Notes: generated by a model from the sequence alone, not told the origin. DNA of 64,000 nucleotides from Mesobacillus maritimus (GCF_023715205.1 NZ_JAMBNR010000007.1:124001-188000); one strand, 5' to 3'. Shown: positions 46,376 to 56,390, numbered from the stretch's first letter. Numbers and translations are program-made.

Positions 46376-46409
46376 GACTCCTTATACCAGATAAGGAGGC
46401 AATGAATCC

Positions 46410-46760
46410 GTGAGTCTTAACATTGAAATGGAAGTTAAAAATGACATCTTATGTATTCGTCTGGACGGTGAGTTGGATCACCATGCAGCTGATGAATTGC
46501 GCCAGAGGGCAACAAGTGCAATTGAGGAGCAGAATATCCGTAATATTGTTCTGAATCTTGAACACTTAACCTTCATGGACAGTTCAGGTCTTGGTGTTGT
46601 TTTGGGAAGATATAAGCATATAAAACAGTTGCATGGAGAAATGATCGTGTGCGCCGTTACCCCTCCAATCAAACGGTTATTTGATATGTCAGGCTTGTTT
46701 AAAATTGTACGGCTTGAGCAGTCAGAGGAAAACGCATTAGAAAGATTGGGGGTTGCGTGA
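46410..46760 (+). CDS. spoIIAA: anti-sigma F factor antagonist SpoIIAA
   Basis: A 116-aa STAS-domain protein. The phosphorylated serine lies in [16 protein letters not shown] near residue 57. Dephosphorylated SpoIIAA releases sigma-F from SpoIIAB. GTG start with AAGGAGG 10 nt upstream; an ATG 8 nt earlier opens only a 3-codon frame. Four nucleotides separate it from spoIIAB. Confidence 0.94.
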   Translation: MSLNIEMEVKNDILCIRLDGELDHHAADELRQRATSAIEEQNIRNIVLNLEHLTFMDSSGLGVVLGRYKHIKQLHGEMIVCAVTPPIKRLFDMSGLFKIVRLEQSEENALERLGVA

Positions 46761-46763
46761 CGA

Positions 46764-47204
46764 ATGAAAAATGAGATGAATCTTCAATTCAGCGCTTTAA
46801 GTCAGAATGAATCGTTTGCGCGAGTAACAGTGGCAGCTTTTATTGCTCAATTAGATCCAACTGTGGATGAATTAACAGAAATTAAAACGGTCGTTTCTGA
46901 GGCTGTCACAAACTCAATTATACATGGATATGAAAATAGCCACGATGGAAAAGTGTATATTTCTGTTGTATTAGAAGATAATTTTGTCGAGTTAGTGATT
47001 AGAGACAAAGGCGTCGGCATACAGGATATTGATGAAGCTAGACAGCCACTATATACGTCGAAGCCGGAGCTTGAGCGATCTGGCATGGGTTTTACGATCA
47101 TGGAGAATTTTATGGATGAAGTAGAAGTTCGATCAGAGCCTGGCTTCGGCACTGAAATTCGTATGAAAAAACACTTGCTGAAAAGTAAAGCACTGTGCAA
47201 TTAA
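46764..47204 (+). CDS. spoIIAB: anti-sigma F factor / serine kinase SpoIIAB
   Basis: A 146-aa GHKL ATPase. It has the N-box [12 protein letters not shown] near residue 45, the G1 box RDKGVGIQD near 79 and the G2 region [11 protein letters not shown] near 110. It binds and inhibits sigma-F and phosphorylates SpoIIAA. It keeps the B. subtilis length. Confidence 0.95.
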   Translation: MKNEMNLQFSALSQNESFARVTVAAFIAQLDPTVDELTEIKTVVSEAVTNSIIHGYENSHDGKVYISVVLEDNFVELVIRDKGVGIQDIDEARQPLYTSKPELERSGMGFTIMENFMDEVEVRSEPGFGTEIRMKKHLLKSKALCN

Positions 47205-47216
47205 GGAGTCCTGCTT

Positions 47217-47975
47217 ATGGATGTTGAGGTAAAGAAGGATAGTAGTCAAGCCTATTTAAAGGACCATGAAGTAAAGGAATTGATCAAGCGAAGCCATGAG
47301 GGAGACCAAGAGGCAAGAGATTTGATTGTACAAAAAAATATGCGACTTGTCTGGTCTGTGGTCCAACGTTTTTTAAATCGGGGCTACGAGCCGGATGACT
47401 TATTTCAAATAGGAAGCATCGGTCTCCTTAAATCAGTGGATAAATTTGATTTATCCTATGACGTTAAATTTTCAACCTATGCTGTGCCGATGATCATTGG
47501 AGAAATTCAACGGTTTATCCGTGACGACGGTACAGTAAAAGTAAGTCGCTCCTTAAAAGAAATGGCTAATAAAATTCGCAAAGCAAAGGATGAACTCTCT
47601 AAAACATATGGGAGAATTCCGACAGTCAATGAACTTGCAGAATTTCTTGAACTGACTCCTGAGGATATCATTCTTGCCCAGGAAGCGAGTCGAATTCCAT
47701 CGTCTATTCATGAAACAGTATATGAAAACGATGGTGACCCGATTACGTTACTTGATCAAATTGATAATGGTGAAGAAGGGCGTTGGTTCGACAAAATTGC
47801 TTTGAAAGAAGCCATTATGGAGTTAGATGAGAGGGAGAAACTGATTGTTTATCTTCGCTATTATAAGGATCAAACGCAGTCGGAAGTTGCATCGAGATTA
47901 GGGATCTCTCAAGTACAGGTATCGAGGCTAGAAAAGAAAATATTACAACAAATGAAGACCCGTATGGACCAATAA
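47217..47975 (+). CDS. sigF: RNA polymerase sporulation sigma factor SigF
   Basis: A 252-aa sigma-70 family factor with region 2 (NRGYEPDDLFQIGSIGLLKSVDKFD, near residues 55-80), region 3 and the region-4 helix-turn-helix (SEVASRLGISQVQVSRLEKK). Directs early forespore transcription. GGAGTCC lies before the ATG. Its stop codon lies in the loop of a terminator hairpin. Confidence 0.96.
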   Translation: MDVEVKKDSSQAYLKDHEVKELIKRSHEGDQEARDLIVQKNMRLVWSVVQRFLNRGYEPDDLFQIGSIGLLKSVDKFDLSYDVKFSTYAVPMIIGEIQRFIRDDGTVKVSRSLKEMANKIRKAKDELSKTYGRIPTVNELAEFLELTPEDIILAQEASRIPSSIHETVYENDGDPITLLDQIDNGEEGRWFDKIALKEAIMELDEREKLIVYLRYYKDQTQSEVASRLGISQVQVSRLEKKILQQMKTRMDQ

Positions 47976-47992
47976 ATCCATGCGGTTTTTTT
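47960..47992 (+). terminator. terminator overlapping the sigF stop codon
   Basis: CCGTATGGA / TCCATGCGG stem (one T-G pair), loop CCAATAAA containing the TAA stop, followed by seven T. Confidence 0.85.
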
Positions 47993-48140
47993 ATGTCCTC
48001 CTGTCCTTCCATTTTTAGTTTTCTCTACTTTCCCCTATTTTTATTCTTTCGTTCCGAATCTTTTAAGCAATAGTCTATCCAATTTTTGGACTTCATGAAA
48101 ATACACAACCAACCAATACTAGGGATACAAGGAATTTGAT

Positions 48141-48779
48141 GTGTTGGAAGTGAATGGGATGGAAAATACAGTCTACATTCGGATGAGAAACCGTGTGCAG
48201 GTTAAGTCGAATGACACAGTTTTCCTTAGGGATGTAGCCCAGATTATTTCAAGGGACAATCTCCATGAAAAGCTGGAATGCTTGCCCGTACACAAAGTAA
48301 CAACGAAAGACAATAACATCATTATTATTGATGTCATGATGGTCATCCGTTTAATTTCAAAAGCTTTTCCTACCGTGGACATTCAAGCGATTGGGCCTCC
48401 TCAGACAATCATTGAAGTGATGATTAAAAGGAAGTCTGTTTCAATTCCACTTTTTATTCTAGTGTGGTTTCTTTTATTTGTGGGCTCTGCCATCACGATC
48501 ATGAATTTTCACGAGGATGTGAGTATGCAAGCTGTACAACAACGGATTTATACCATTATTACAGGTAAGCAAGAGTGGAAACCACTCCTTTTTCAAATTC
48601 CTTACTCATTTGGATTGGGATTAGGAATGATTTTATTTTTTAATCATTTTTTTAAGAAAAGAATTAACGAGGAACCTAGCCCGTTAGAAGTGGAAATGTT
48701 TAATTATCAACAATCCCTTGATCAATATGTCATTTTAAAAGAAAACAAGGAAAGTGTGAGGCGTTTAGATGACGATTAA
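48141..48779 (+). CDS. spoVAA: stage V sporulation protein AA
   Basis: A 212-aa protein. An N-terminal soluble domain (VYIRMRNRVQVKS) is followed by two hydrophobic segments (about residues 98-118 and 150-170) and a polar tail. It is part of the SpoVA machinery, which moves Ca-dipicolinate into and out of spores. GTG 48141 has AAGGA 7 nt upstream; ATG 48159 is an alternative. A possible sigma-G promoter (CATGA, 16 bp, AATACTA) lies about 40 bp upstream but is weak. It overlaps spoVAB by 11 nt. Confidence 0.9.
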   Translation: MLEVNGMENTVYIRMRNRVQVKSNDTVFLRDVAQIISRDNLHEKLECLPVHKVTTKDNNIIIIDVMMVIRLISKAFPTVDIQAIGPPQTIIEVMIKRKSVSIPLFILVWFLLFVGSAITIMNFHEDVSMQAVQQRIYTIITGKQEWKPLLFQIPYSFGLGLGMILFFNHFFKKRINEEPSPLEVEMFNYQQSLDQYVILKENKESVRRLDDD

Positions 48780-49191
48780 TATTCTTCTTGTTTTTTTAGT
48801 AGGTCTTGCAGGCGGGCTTGCGGTAGGAGCTGGATTTGTTGCTTTTCTTGTCGTTTTAGGAGTGATTCCAAGATTAACTCAACTCACAAAAACGATGCAT
48901 TTGGTTCATCTTTATGAATGGTCGGTTGTGTTTGGAGCAATCGCTGGGACGTTTGGAAGCCTGCAAGATCCAATTTTCAGTGCTCCGGGGGTTATTGCAA
49001 TTCCAATAGGCTTAGCGGCAGGAATTTTTGTCGGCATGCTAGCAGCCGGGTTAACTGAAGCCCTAAATGTTTTTCCTATACTAGCAAAACGAGTTCGAAT
49101 TGAGGAGAGAATCGTCATCTTAATTATGGCAATTGTTATCGGCAAAATTGCCGGTTCTTTATTCCAATGGATGTATTTTGTTGACCTTTAA
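48769..49191 (+). CDS. spoVAB: stage V sporulation protein AB
   Basis: A 140-aa polytopic membrane protein with about four helices and a GGLAVGAGFVAFLVVLGVIPR start typical of SpoVAB. Translation is coupled to spoVAA. In B. subtilis spoVAC follows directly. Here the next bases are an interspersed repeat and then spoVAF. Confidence 0.9.
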   Translation: MTINILLVFLVGLAGGLAVGAGFVAFLVVLGVIPRLTQLTKTMHLVHLYEWSVVFGAIAGTFGSLQDPIFSAPGVIAIPIGLAAGIFVGMLAAGLTEALNVFPILAKRVRIEERIVILIMAIVIGKIAGSLFQWMYFVDL

Positions 49192-49194
49192 CTA

Positions 49195-49369
49195 TAGGCT
49201 CCATTCAAGCTTTGTTGCTTTTGAAGAAAATATGTAAATGAGCTATGTAATCCTGAAGTTTAGCTTGTTTATGAGAAAAAAGCCTGCAAATTAATTAGGC
49301 GTACGAAATGGCAACTAACTATGGGTCCTATCGACTTTAGGATTTAAACAATTTTTACAAAATAGCCTA
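49195..49369 (+). repeat. MITE-like interspersed repeat, full-length copy at the spoVA gap
   Basis: A 175-bp element with TAGGCT (49195-49200) and AGCCTA (49364-49369) inverted ends. It lies exactly where spoVAC-spoVAD-spoVAE are expected, 3 bp after the spoVAB stop codon. It is similar to the copies at 13335-13517 and 39909-40090. Confidence 0.7.
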
Positions 49370-49431
49370 ACTTTAAGATGAATGAGCTAAAAAATGAGGG
49401 TGGTTAGTTATCCTTGAAAGGAGTTGTCTTT

Positions 49432-50910
49432 GTGGGTAAAAACAATAACAAGATGCCAATTCCTGCATCGTTAAATGAAGTAGAGTCATACATGACAAAC
49501 CGAGTTGGTCTTGAGACGAGTTTCGACCTCGGTGTTAGAAAATTAAAAGTCCTAAAGAAAGACGTTCATTTCTACTATGTAAATGGGTTGTGCGATACTA
49601 TTCCCATTGTTCAAATCGTCAAAGAACTAGTCGGAATTAATAATCGTAAGGAAATTTCTACCCAATTACAGGAAATTGTAGAAAACCGCATTGTCCATCA
49701 ATCTGTGGAACCCGTAGATAATATGGATGAAGTGGTTGACCAAGTTCTTTCAGGTCTAATTGTCATCCTTGTTGAAGGAGAAAAGAAAGGTTTAGTAGTA
49801 GATGTACGGAGTTATCCAGGTCGTACCCCACAAGAACCTGATACGGAGAAAGTTGTACGTGGGTCAAGAGATGGCTTTGTTGAAAATATAATTGTCAATA
49901 CGGCGTTAACTAGAAGAAGAATACGCGATGAACGTATGCGTTTCGAAATTATGAAAGTGGGGGAACGTTCGAAAACAGATATCGCAATTGGATATATTAA
50001 AGACGTAGCGAATCCGGACTTAGTTAATGTAATTAGGAAAGAATTAGAAGCAATTGAAATTGATGGTCTTGCTATGGCGGATAAGACAATCGAGGAGTTT
50101 ATCGTCAAACAAGGATATAATCCATACCCTTTGGTAAGGTATACTGAAAGGGCGGACGTAGCCGCTTCACACCTTTTAGAGGGCCATGTATTGATTTATG
50201 TTGATACTTCGCCAAGTGTGATTATCACACCGACTACTTATTTTCACCATTTACAACATGCTGAAGAATACAGGCAATCCCCGGCTGTGGGTACTTTAGT
50301 TAGGTGGATTCGGTTTATCGGTGTGGTCGTATCGTTAATTTTACTGCCTTTATGGTATTTATATGTAAAAAATCCACATCTTTTGCCAGAAGCGTTAAAT
50401 TATATTGGACCTAATGAAGATTCAAATATTCCTGTTTTATTACAGATATTTTTTGCGGATGTTGGTATTGAATTCCTGAGATTAGCAGCGATTCATACAC
50501 CAACTCCATTATCAACAGCAATGGGGTTAATTGCTGCTGTGTTAATTGGACAAATTGCCATCGATGTAGGGCTATTCGTCCCAGAAGTCATCTTGTATGT
50601 ATCTCTCGCAGCAATCGGAACCTATGCTACGCCTAGTTATGAAATAAGTATGGCAAATAAAATCGGTCGGTTATTCCTGTTAATTTCAACTGCCATTTTC
50701 CATGTGCCAGGGTTTGTCGTTGGTGCCACATTATGGTTAGTACTCCTAGCAAGCATTAGATCACTTAATACACCATATCTCTGGCCGTTCTTACCTTTTT
50801 CACCGAAGGCATTTTTCGAAATTATAATCCGTCGCGCAGTGCCTGGGTCGAAAATTAGACCGAGTATCGTTCATGCTCGTAATCGTCAACGACAACCAGC
50901 CAAGAATTAA
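49432..50910 (+). CDS. spoVAF: spore germination/SpoVA protein SpoVAF
   Basis: A 492-aa GerA-family protein. An N-terminal soluble domain has DLGVRKLKVL and the signature RSYPGRTPQEPDTEKVVRGSRDGFVENI; PTTYFHHLQHAEEYRQ precedes a C-terminal membrane domain of four to five helices (from about residue 290) with HTPTPLSTAMGLIAAVLIGQIAIDVGLF. This is close to SpoVAF, not to a GerA receptor A subunit. GTG 49432 has AAAGGAG 8 nt upstream; TTG 49414 is less likely. It modulates SpoVA channel opening in germination. Confidence 0.9.
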   Translation: MGKNNNKMPIPASLNEVESYMTNRVGLETSFDLGVRKLKVLKKDVHFYYVNGLCDTIPIVQIVKELVGINNRKEISTQLQEIVENRIVHQSVEPVDNMDEVVDQVLSGLIVILVEGEKKGLVVDVRSYPGRTPQEPDTEKVVRGSRDGFVENIIVNTALTRRRIRDERMRFEIMKVGERSKTDIAIGYIKDVANPDLVNVIRKELEAIEIDGLAMADKTIEEFIVKQGYNPYPLVRYTERADVAASHLLEGHVLIYVDTSPSVIITPTTYFHHLQHAEEYRQSPAVGTLVRWIRFIGVVVSLILLPLWYLYVKNPHLLPEALNYIGPNEDSNIPVLLQIFFADVGIEFLRLAAIHTPTPLSTAMGLIAAVLIGQIAIDVGLFVPEVILYVSLAAIGTYATPSYEISMANKIGRLFLLISTAIFHVPGFVVGATLWLVLLASIRSLNTPYLWPFLPFSPKAFFEIIIRRAVPGSKIRPSIVHARNRQRQPAKN

Positions 50911-51018
50911 TCAGATGTTGCAATTGCGTGTTCTCTAAAATTATGATAAAGTAATTTTACTTTTTAACTGGGAAAATTGAGAAAATTAAACTAACAGGTA
51001 ATCCGATAGGGAGAGGAA

Positions 51019-52350
51019 ATGAGGGAGAACATGCAATTTCATGGAACTGCAAAAGTAAATGATATGGGACATCTAGAAATCGGAGGAATGGATACTGTAA
51101 AGCTTGTCGAACAATATGGTACTCCACTATATGTTTATGATGTTGCATTAATTAGAGAAAGAGCTAGAAATTTCAAGAAAACATTTGAAAATCTTGGAGT
51201 GAAAGCTCAAGTAGCCTATGCTAGTAAAGCATTTTCTACTGTAGCAATGGTTCAACTTGCAGAAGAAGAAGGGCTTTCACTTGATGTTGTTTCAGGCGGA
51301 GAATTATACACGGCTATATCGGCTGGTTTTCCTGCAGAAAAAATTCATTTCCATGGGAATAATAAAAGCATGGAAGAAATTGATATGGCTATTGAGCATG
51401 AAATTGGGTGCTTTGTAGTCGATAATTTTTATGAATTGGAATTATTGGAAGAATTGTGTGTCGCAAAAGGAAAAAACGTAAATATTTTATTGCGAGTGAC
51501 TCCAGGGATTGAGGCACATACACATGACTATATTCTAACAGGTCAAGATGACTCGAAGTTTGGATTTGGTCTGTTAAATGGCCAAGCCGACCAAGCGGTT
51601 GAACTTGCTCTGCAATCAAAAAAATTAAACCTTCTTGGTATTCATTGTCATATTGGTTCTCAGATTTTTGAGACGACAGGATTCCTTGTAGCTGCTAGAA
51701 AAATTTTTGAAAAACTAAAGGAATGGAAAGAAACAAAATCATACCAAGCCAAAGTATTAAATCTCGGCGGTGGTTTTGGGATCCGTTATACTGAAGAAGA
51801 TGACCCGCTACCAGCATCACAGTATGTTGAAGAGATCATTACAGAAGTGAGAACTCAAACCGAGCAATTCGATATGGATATGCCTGAAATATGGATTGAA
51901 CCAGGACGTTCAATGGTTGGTGACGCTGGGACAACTTTATATCGAATTGGATCTAAAAAGGAAGTTCCCAATGTGAGACAGTACATTGCTGTCGACGGTG
52001 GTATGAGTGATAATCTCCGCCCGGCTCTTTATCAAGCAAAATATGAGGCAATACTGGCAAACAAAGCAAATGAAATTCCTGAAGAAACGGTTTCAATTGC
52101 TGGGAAGTGCTGCGAATCAGGCGATATGCTTATTTGGGACCTCCCATTACCTAAATCGGAAAATACAGATGTACTCGCTGTATTCTGTACAGGGGCCTAT
52201 GGTTATTCTATGGCTAATAATTATAATCGAATTCCAAGGGCGGCAGTTGTCTTTGTTGAAAATGGAGAAGCCAAACTAGTTGTCAAGCGTGAATCTTTTG
52301 AAGATATGGTTCGCTTAGATTTGCCTTTAAGGGAAAAAATTAAAAAATAA
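51019..52350 (+). CDS. lysA: diaminopimelate decarboxylase
   Basis: PLP-dependent alanine-racemase-fold enzyme (443 aa) that makes L-lysine from meso-DAP. The PLP lysine lies in VAYASKAFS (near residue 68), and HIGSQIF, NLGGGFGIRY, EPGRSMVGDAGTT and CESGDML (active-site Cys) follow. ATG 51031, one possible later start, would give 439 aa as in B. subtilis; both have partial ribosome sites. No lysine riboswitch is visible upstream. Conserved downstream of spoVAF. Confidence 0.95.
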   Translation: MRENMQFHGTAKVNDMGHLEIGGMDTVKLVEQYGTPLYVYDVALIRERARNFKKTFENLGVKAQVAYASKAFSTVAMVQLAEEEGLSLDVVSGGELYTAISAGFPAEKIHFHGNNKSMEEIDMAIEHEIGCFVVDNFYELELLEELCVAKGKNVNILLRVTPGIEAHTHDYILTGQDDSKFGFGLLNGQADQAVELALQSKKLNLLGIHCHIGSQIFETTGFLVAARKIFEKLKEWKETKSYQAKVLNLGGGFGIRYTEEDDPLPASQYVEEIITEVRTQTEQFDMDMPEIWIEPGRSMVGDAGTTLYRIGSKKEVPNVRQYIAVDGGMSDNLRPALYQAKYEAILANKANEIPEETVSIAGKCCESGDMLIWDLPLPKSENTDVLAVFCTGAYGYSMANNYNRIPRAAVVFVENGEAKLVVKRESFEDMVRLDLPLREKIKK

Positions 52351-52362
52351 GCTACCGATTAG

Positions 52363-52400
52363 AACTGCACCCCAAATTTCTTTTTGGTGGTGCAGTTTTA
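52363..52400 (+). terminator. terminator after lysA
   Basis: AACTGCACC / GGTGCAGTT with an inner CCAAA/TTTGG stem, followed by TTTA. Confidence 0.75.
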
Positions 52401-52410
52401 TGGTAGTTTT

Positions 52411-52497
52411 TTTATTAATATAAACATACGAAATGGTTACTAGTGCGTTAAAATCGGCTTTAGGATTTAACAACAATCTTTACGAAACATTCTTTTA
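52411..52497 (+). repeat. 3' half of the interspersed repeat
   Basis: ATAAACATACGAAATGGTTA through ATCGGCTTTAGGATTTAACA to TACGAAACATTC matches the second half of the copies at 13335 and 49195. The 5' half is absent. Confidence 0.6.
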
Positions 52498-52572
52498 AAA
52501 AAACATTTCTCGACTAATTTCATTGGCATTTTTCGTTTCTTGCTGTAGAATATCCTTTGGGAGGTCGGCAAA

Positions 52573-52668
52573 ATGAGAAGAAAGAACTGGTTGTTGTTTA
52601 TACTCCTGATGGTTTTTGCTATGTGCTGGGGGGTCTTTTATTGGTTAGTTATTCTGCCAAATCAGTAG
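52573..52668 (+). CDS. 31-aa single-span membrane miniprotein
   Basis: ATG with GGGAGG 8 nt upstream. A basic N-terminus (MRRKNW) and one helix (about residues 6-27, LLFILLMVFAMCWGVFYWLVIL) end in PNQ. I do not recognise a family. The strong ribosome site and clear topology suggest a real gene. It lies between lysA and ribT, where B. subtilis carries ppiB and the riboflavin operon. Confidence 0.55.
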   Translation: MRRKNWLLFILLMVFAMCWGVFYWLVILPNQ

Positions 52669-52817
52669 TTCGCAAAATTCTGAACATAGGTTAAAAAAGG
52701 GTATGATCACTAGAACCTGTCATATGGTTCGTGCATAAGCTACATAAGGTTTAAATCTAACCCAAAATGGGAAAACTGAATCTGTTATAATTTTTTGTTT
52801 AGTTCAGTCATTAATGA

Positions 52818-53210
<393 letters not shown>

Positions 53211-53227
<17 letters not shown>

Positions 53228-53732
53228 GTTTTTTAAGCTCTTTTTCTCTTTCAAGAATAACATCTGTCCGATCTCGAAGAGAATGTTTATGAATGAGCTT
53301 TGTATTTTCAAGGTTACTGCCTTCTCCCCAGATTACTCCTTGCTTCTTGCATTCTTGTTTGCAGAGATTCAGCAGTGATTGGTCGTTAATCGGAATGGTG
53401 ACACTTTTATATGGAATTTTTGCTGAAATCTTATATCGTTGCTCCTCCAATAATCTTAGGATTAAAGTATGGTCAATTCCAAGGTTATGACAGTTTTGTC
53501 GTTGGGATTCTAGAATGGAATAAGCTTTTTCTAGAGTCCTTAAAGCTCCTGATAGGTTCCCCCGGCGGTAATGGTAAGAAGAAACAGCTAATTGAATAAA
53601 CCCTACCCATATAGAGTTTTTATTACCCGGGTCTACTTCTTTCCAATAATCTTCAAGAATTTCATGACATTCAAAATAATCTCGATCGCCGTGAAAATGG
53701 ACAAGGTATTGTACAAAGGCCTTTGGAACCAT
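53211..53732 (-). CDS. ypuF: DUF309 protein (YpuF-like)
   Basis: A 173-aa helical protein. The DUF309 signature HFHGDRDYFECHEILEDYWKEVD lies near residues 12-34, followed by VGFIQLAVSSYHYRRGN. The lysine/arginine-rich C-terminus (KELKKRKKRQ) runs into the shared terminator. Function unknown. ATG 53732 has AAGGGGG at 8 nt; ATG 53738 would be 2 nt away. Divergent from scpA; in B. subtilis ypuF is next to scpA too. Confidence 0.83.
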
Positions 53733-53894
53733 TCTCATCTCCCCCTTTATGAAAAATGATCTCTAGCTTAACACTATTATACATAATTAGTGGTAGAACA
53801 TATAAATCCTGAAAAACTTATAGATAACAATATGGCAATCCTCTATACTAGTAGAAGTGTAAATTGAAAATGACTTAATATCTTGGTGGGAAAA

Positions 53895-54662
53895 ATGGAA
53901 GAATATAATGTGAAAATTGATGCATTCGAGGGGCCGCTGGATTTGCTCCTCCATTTAATTAATCGACTAGAAATAGATATTTATGATATACCTGTCTCTG
54001 AAATAACCGAACAATACTTATTGTTTATTCACGCAATGAAAGAACTGAAACTTGATGTTGCAAGTGAGTACTTAGTGATGGCTGCAACCTTATTGGCAAT
54101 AAAGAGCAAGATGCTCTTACCAAAGCATGAAGAAGAACAAGATGAGGAGTTTTTTTATGAAGAAGAAGAGGACCCTCGTGATGAGTTAGTGGAGAGGCTA
54201 ATTGAATATAAAAAGTACAAAGAAGCAGCACATGAATTTAAATCACTTGAGCAGGATCGTGGGTTAATCTATACAAAACCCCCTAGCGATCTTTCGGATT
54301 ATGCAAAAGAAGCACCATCAGATAAACAGGATTTAAATGTAACAATTTACGATATGCTCGCTGCTTTCCAAAAGTTAATGAGAAGAAAGAAACTACAAAA
54401 GCCATTATCGACGAAAGTAACACGGCAAGAAATCCCTATTGAGCGTCGGATGGGGGAAATTCTTGAACTTTTAAGGGAAAAACGAGAAAGAAAAAGTTTT
54501 TACGATTTATTTCCTGTTCCTGACCGGAGTCATATCGTGGTTACTTTCCTAGCGGTTTTAGAACTGATGAAGCGACAAGAAATTATCGTTGAGCAGGAAC
54601 AAAATTTTGCTGAGATTTTCGTGACAGCACAGAAGGGAGCAGACAGTAGTGGAAATCGATAA
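53895..54662 (+). CDS. scpA: segregation and condensation protein A
   Basis: A 255-aa kleisin that bridges SMC heads in the bacterial condensin. The N-terminal signature [23 protein letters not shown], an acidic middle ([16 protein letters not shown]) and a C-terminal winged helix ([12 protein letters not shown]) are all visible. ATG 53895 lies after GGTGGG; TTG 53883 is a longer alternative. It overlaps scpB by 14 nt. Confidence 0.94.
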   Translation: MEEYNVKIDAFEGPLDLLLHLINRLEIDIYDIPVSEITEQYLLFIHAMKELKLDVASEYLVMAATLLAIKSKMLLPKHEEEQDEEFFYEEEEDPRDELVERLIEYKKYKEAAHEFKSLEQDRGLIYTKPPSDLSDYAKEAPSDKQDLNVTIYDMLAAFQKLMRRKKLQKPLSTKVTRQEIPIERRMGEILELLREKRERKSFYDLFPVPDRSHIVVTFLAVLELMKRQEIIVEQEQNFAEIFVTAQKGADSSGNR

Positions 54663-55227
54663 ATGGAAAGCAATTTTAGAAAGCGTTCTGTTCGCCGCAG
54701 GTGATGAGGGACTCTCGTTAAAGCAAATTGCTAGTGTTCTTGAAGTGGACGAACTAAAGGCTAAGGGGATTATTGATGAATTGCAAGGGGACTACGAAAA
54801 AAATGAGAATCGTGGAATCATGCTTATACAATTGGCCGGTGTCTTTCAACTTGTGACAAAAAAAGAATACGCGGTTTATTTAAAACGGTTAGTCGAGTCT
54901 CCAGGAGTCACCAGCCTTTCACAAGCTGCATTGGAAACATTAGCAATCATTGCCTACAAACAGCCAATTACTAGAGTTGAAATCGAAGAGATTCGGGGTG
55001 TGAAAACAGAAGGCCCTCTTCAAACCTTAGCAGCAAGAGCATTAATAAAAGAAGTCGGACGTGCGGAAGGAGCGGGGCGGGCTTATTTGTATGGAACAAC
55101 CAAGGAGTTTTTAGATTACTTTGGATTAAAGAGCATTGCAGAGTTACCTCCCCTACCTGAAAAAATAGACGATGATGATGTTCAGGATGATGCAGATCTA
55201 TTTTTTGAAAAATTTCAGGAGCTTTAG
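54649..55227 (+). CDS. scpB: segregation and condensation protein B
   Basis: A 192-aa protein with two winged-helix domains. [31 protein letters not shown] lies near residues 84-114. It binds ScpA as a dimer. GTG start inside the end of scpA with AAGGGAGC upstream. Acidic C-terminal tail as in relatives. Confidence 0.94.
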   Translation: MEIDKWKAILESVLFAAGDEGLSLKQIASVLEVDELKAKGIIDELQGDYEKNENRGIMLIQLAGVFQLVTKKEYAVYLKRLVESPGVTSLSQAALETLAIIAYKQPITRVEIEEIRGVKTEGPLQTLAARALIKEVGRAEGAGRAYLYGTTKEFLDYFGLKSIAELPPLPEKIDDDDVQDDADLFFEKFQEL

Positions 55228-55384
55228 TTGTGCTACGTTATTAGGCTAAGACAAAGTACAGAATATATGATAAAATTGAAAATATTATTACTAATGCTTT
55301 TAAATGCTTTTGAAAAACGGTAACCGCATATTTATCAATGTATAGGGACCACTGGAACCCTAAGACTAATCGGGGAGGATAAGT

Positions 55385-55804
55385 ATGTACATTAAACAAT
55401 GCACAGGCTATGAACTCGAAAAAGAGAAATCAAACACATCCGAAGACTTCTTTAATCGAAGCGAAGTTCAATATATCGTTGATGGCGAGGAAAAAACTCT
55501 GTATGTGTTGTATTTGCGCTATTTTGATGAAATGATTAGTAAATTTATCCCATTTGAACAAGACCCCATTTTTAAAGTAGGGACTCGAGACGTGTCATTT
55601 AAAGAAACGGTAGCGATTTGTTGTTTATTGAAAAATCCTGAACTTCGACATCGGAAACGGGTATACATTAATTCAGAGAAAGAATTTGCTACTCTATTTC
55701 AGGGAATCAATTTTGATATGCTAAAAGAGTTATTTAAGAACCTTGAAGATAAGAACGGTTATGAAATTCGATCTTCCATGGAATTTATAGTACAACCTGC
55801 ATAG
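55385..55804 (+). CDS. hypothetical protein, 139 aa
   Basis: Not recognised. A soluble mixed alpha/beta protein rich in Glu, Lys, Phe and Tyr, starting MYIKQCTGYELEKEKSN. It has no signal peptide or known motif, and the paired Cys in AICCLL is probably buried. GGGGAGG lies 8 nt before the ATG. It sits between scpB and ypuI; I recall no counterpart in B. subtilis. Codon use and spacing look like a genuine gene. Confidence 0.6.
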   Translation: MYIKQCTGYELEKEKSNTSEDFFNRSEVQYIVDGEEKTLYVLYLRYFDEMISKFIPFEQDPIFKVGTRDVSFKETVAICCLLKNPELRHRKRVYINSEKEFATLFQGINFDMLKELFKNLEDKNGYEIRSSMEFIVQPA

Positions 55805-55845
55805 AGCACTAGGTTTTTTTATAATATTTTGGGAGGCATACTTAC

Positions 55846-56334
55846 ATGGGGAATACAATCGTTGAAACGCAAATTCATGATGTAAAGGATTTTCTTGGAC
55901 AAACGGTTTCTAAATTAGAAGGTTATTTGAATGAAACAACCCTTCAAGGGTTGCAAGCGGAAGTAGCCGGTAATACGGAATATTATAAGTTGATTCTTTC
56001 TACGATTCGAAGACTTTCTGTTTTTTGTGAAGAAGGGTTAGAAGCATGTCAAGTGATTCATAAAGCACAACCGTTTTCAAAAGTAGCTGCGGAAAAAACA
56101 CTCTATCGAATCTATAATTATTGTATAGAAGAATTTTTCTCTCCTAAATCGGATGCTTGGTATGAGGATAGCAGATCCGCTTATACTGGGAAGAATGCCA
56201 TTAAATATAGGGAAAACGTACCTTTAAGTTTAAAAGAATTAATTGTCTCACTAGAAGAGGACTTTCAAAGAATTAGAGAAGAACTTGAATATTACGAGAC
56301 AGATTATCGAACTAAAATTCTTCAATCAAAATAG
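55846..56334 (+). CDS. ypuI: YpuI-like protein (DUF3907)
   Basis: A 162-aa helical soluble protein (MGNTIVETQIHDVKDFLGQ at the start, AYTGKNAIKYRENVP near residue 117) matching YpuI/DUF3907, a conserved gene between scpB and dacB in Bacillus. Function unknown. GGGAGGC precedes the ATG. It ends close to a strong terminator. Confidence 0.8.
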   Translation: MGNTIVETQIHDVKDFLGQTVSKLEGYLNETTLQGLQAEVAGNTEYYKLILSTIRRLSVFCEEGLEACQVIHKAQPFSKVAAEKTLYRIYNYCIEEFFSPKSDAWYEDSRSAYTGKNAIKYRENVPLSLKELIVSLEEDFQRIREELEYYETDYRTKILQSK

Positions 56335-56353
56335 TGACTAGGCTGTAGTCGTC

Positions 56354-56390
56354 AGGCTGTCGAGGGTTACTCGACAGCCTCTATTTTTTA
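56354..56390 (+). terminator. intrinsic terminator after ypuI
   Basis: AGGCTGTCGAG / CTCGACAGCCT 11-bp stem, loop GGTTA, then CTATTTTTT. Confidence 0.9.

Noticed and set aside
50911-51018. Lysine riboswitch upstream of lysA
   Set aside because: The gap is only 108 bp, too short for an L-box, and shows just a weak AT hairpin.
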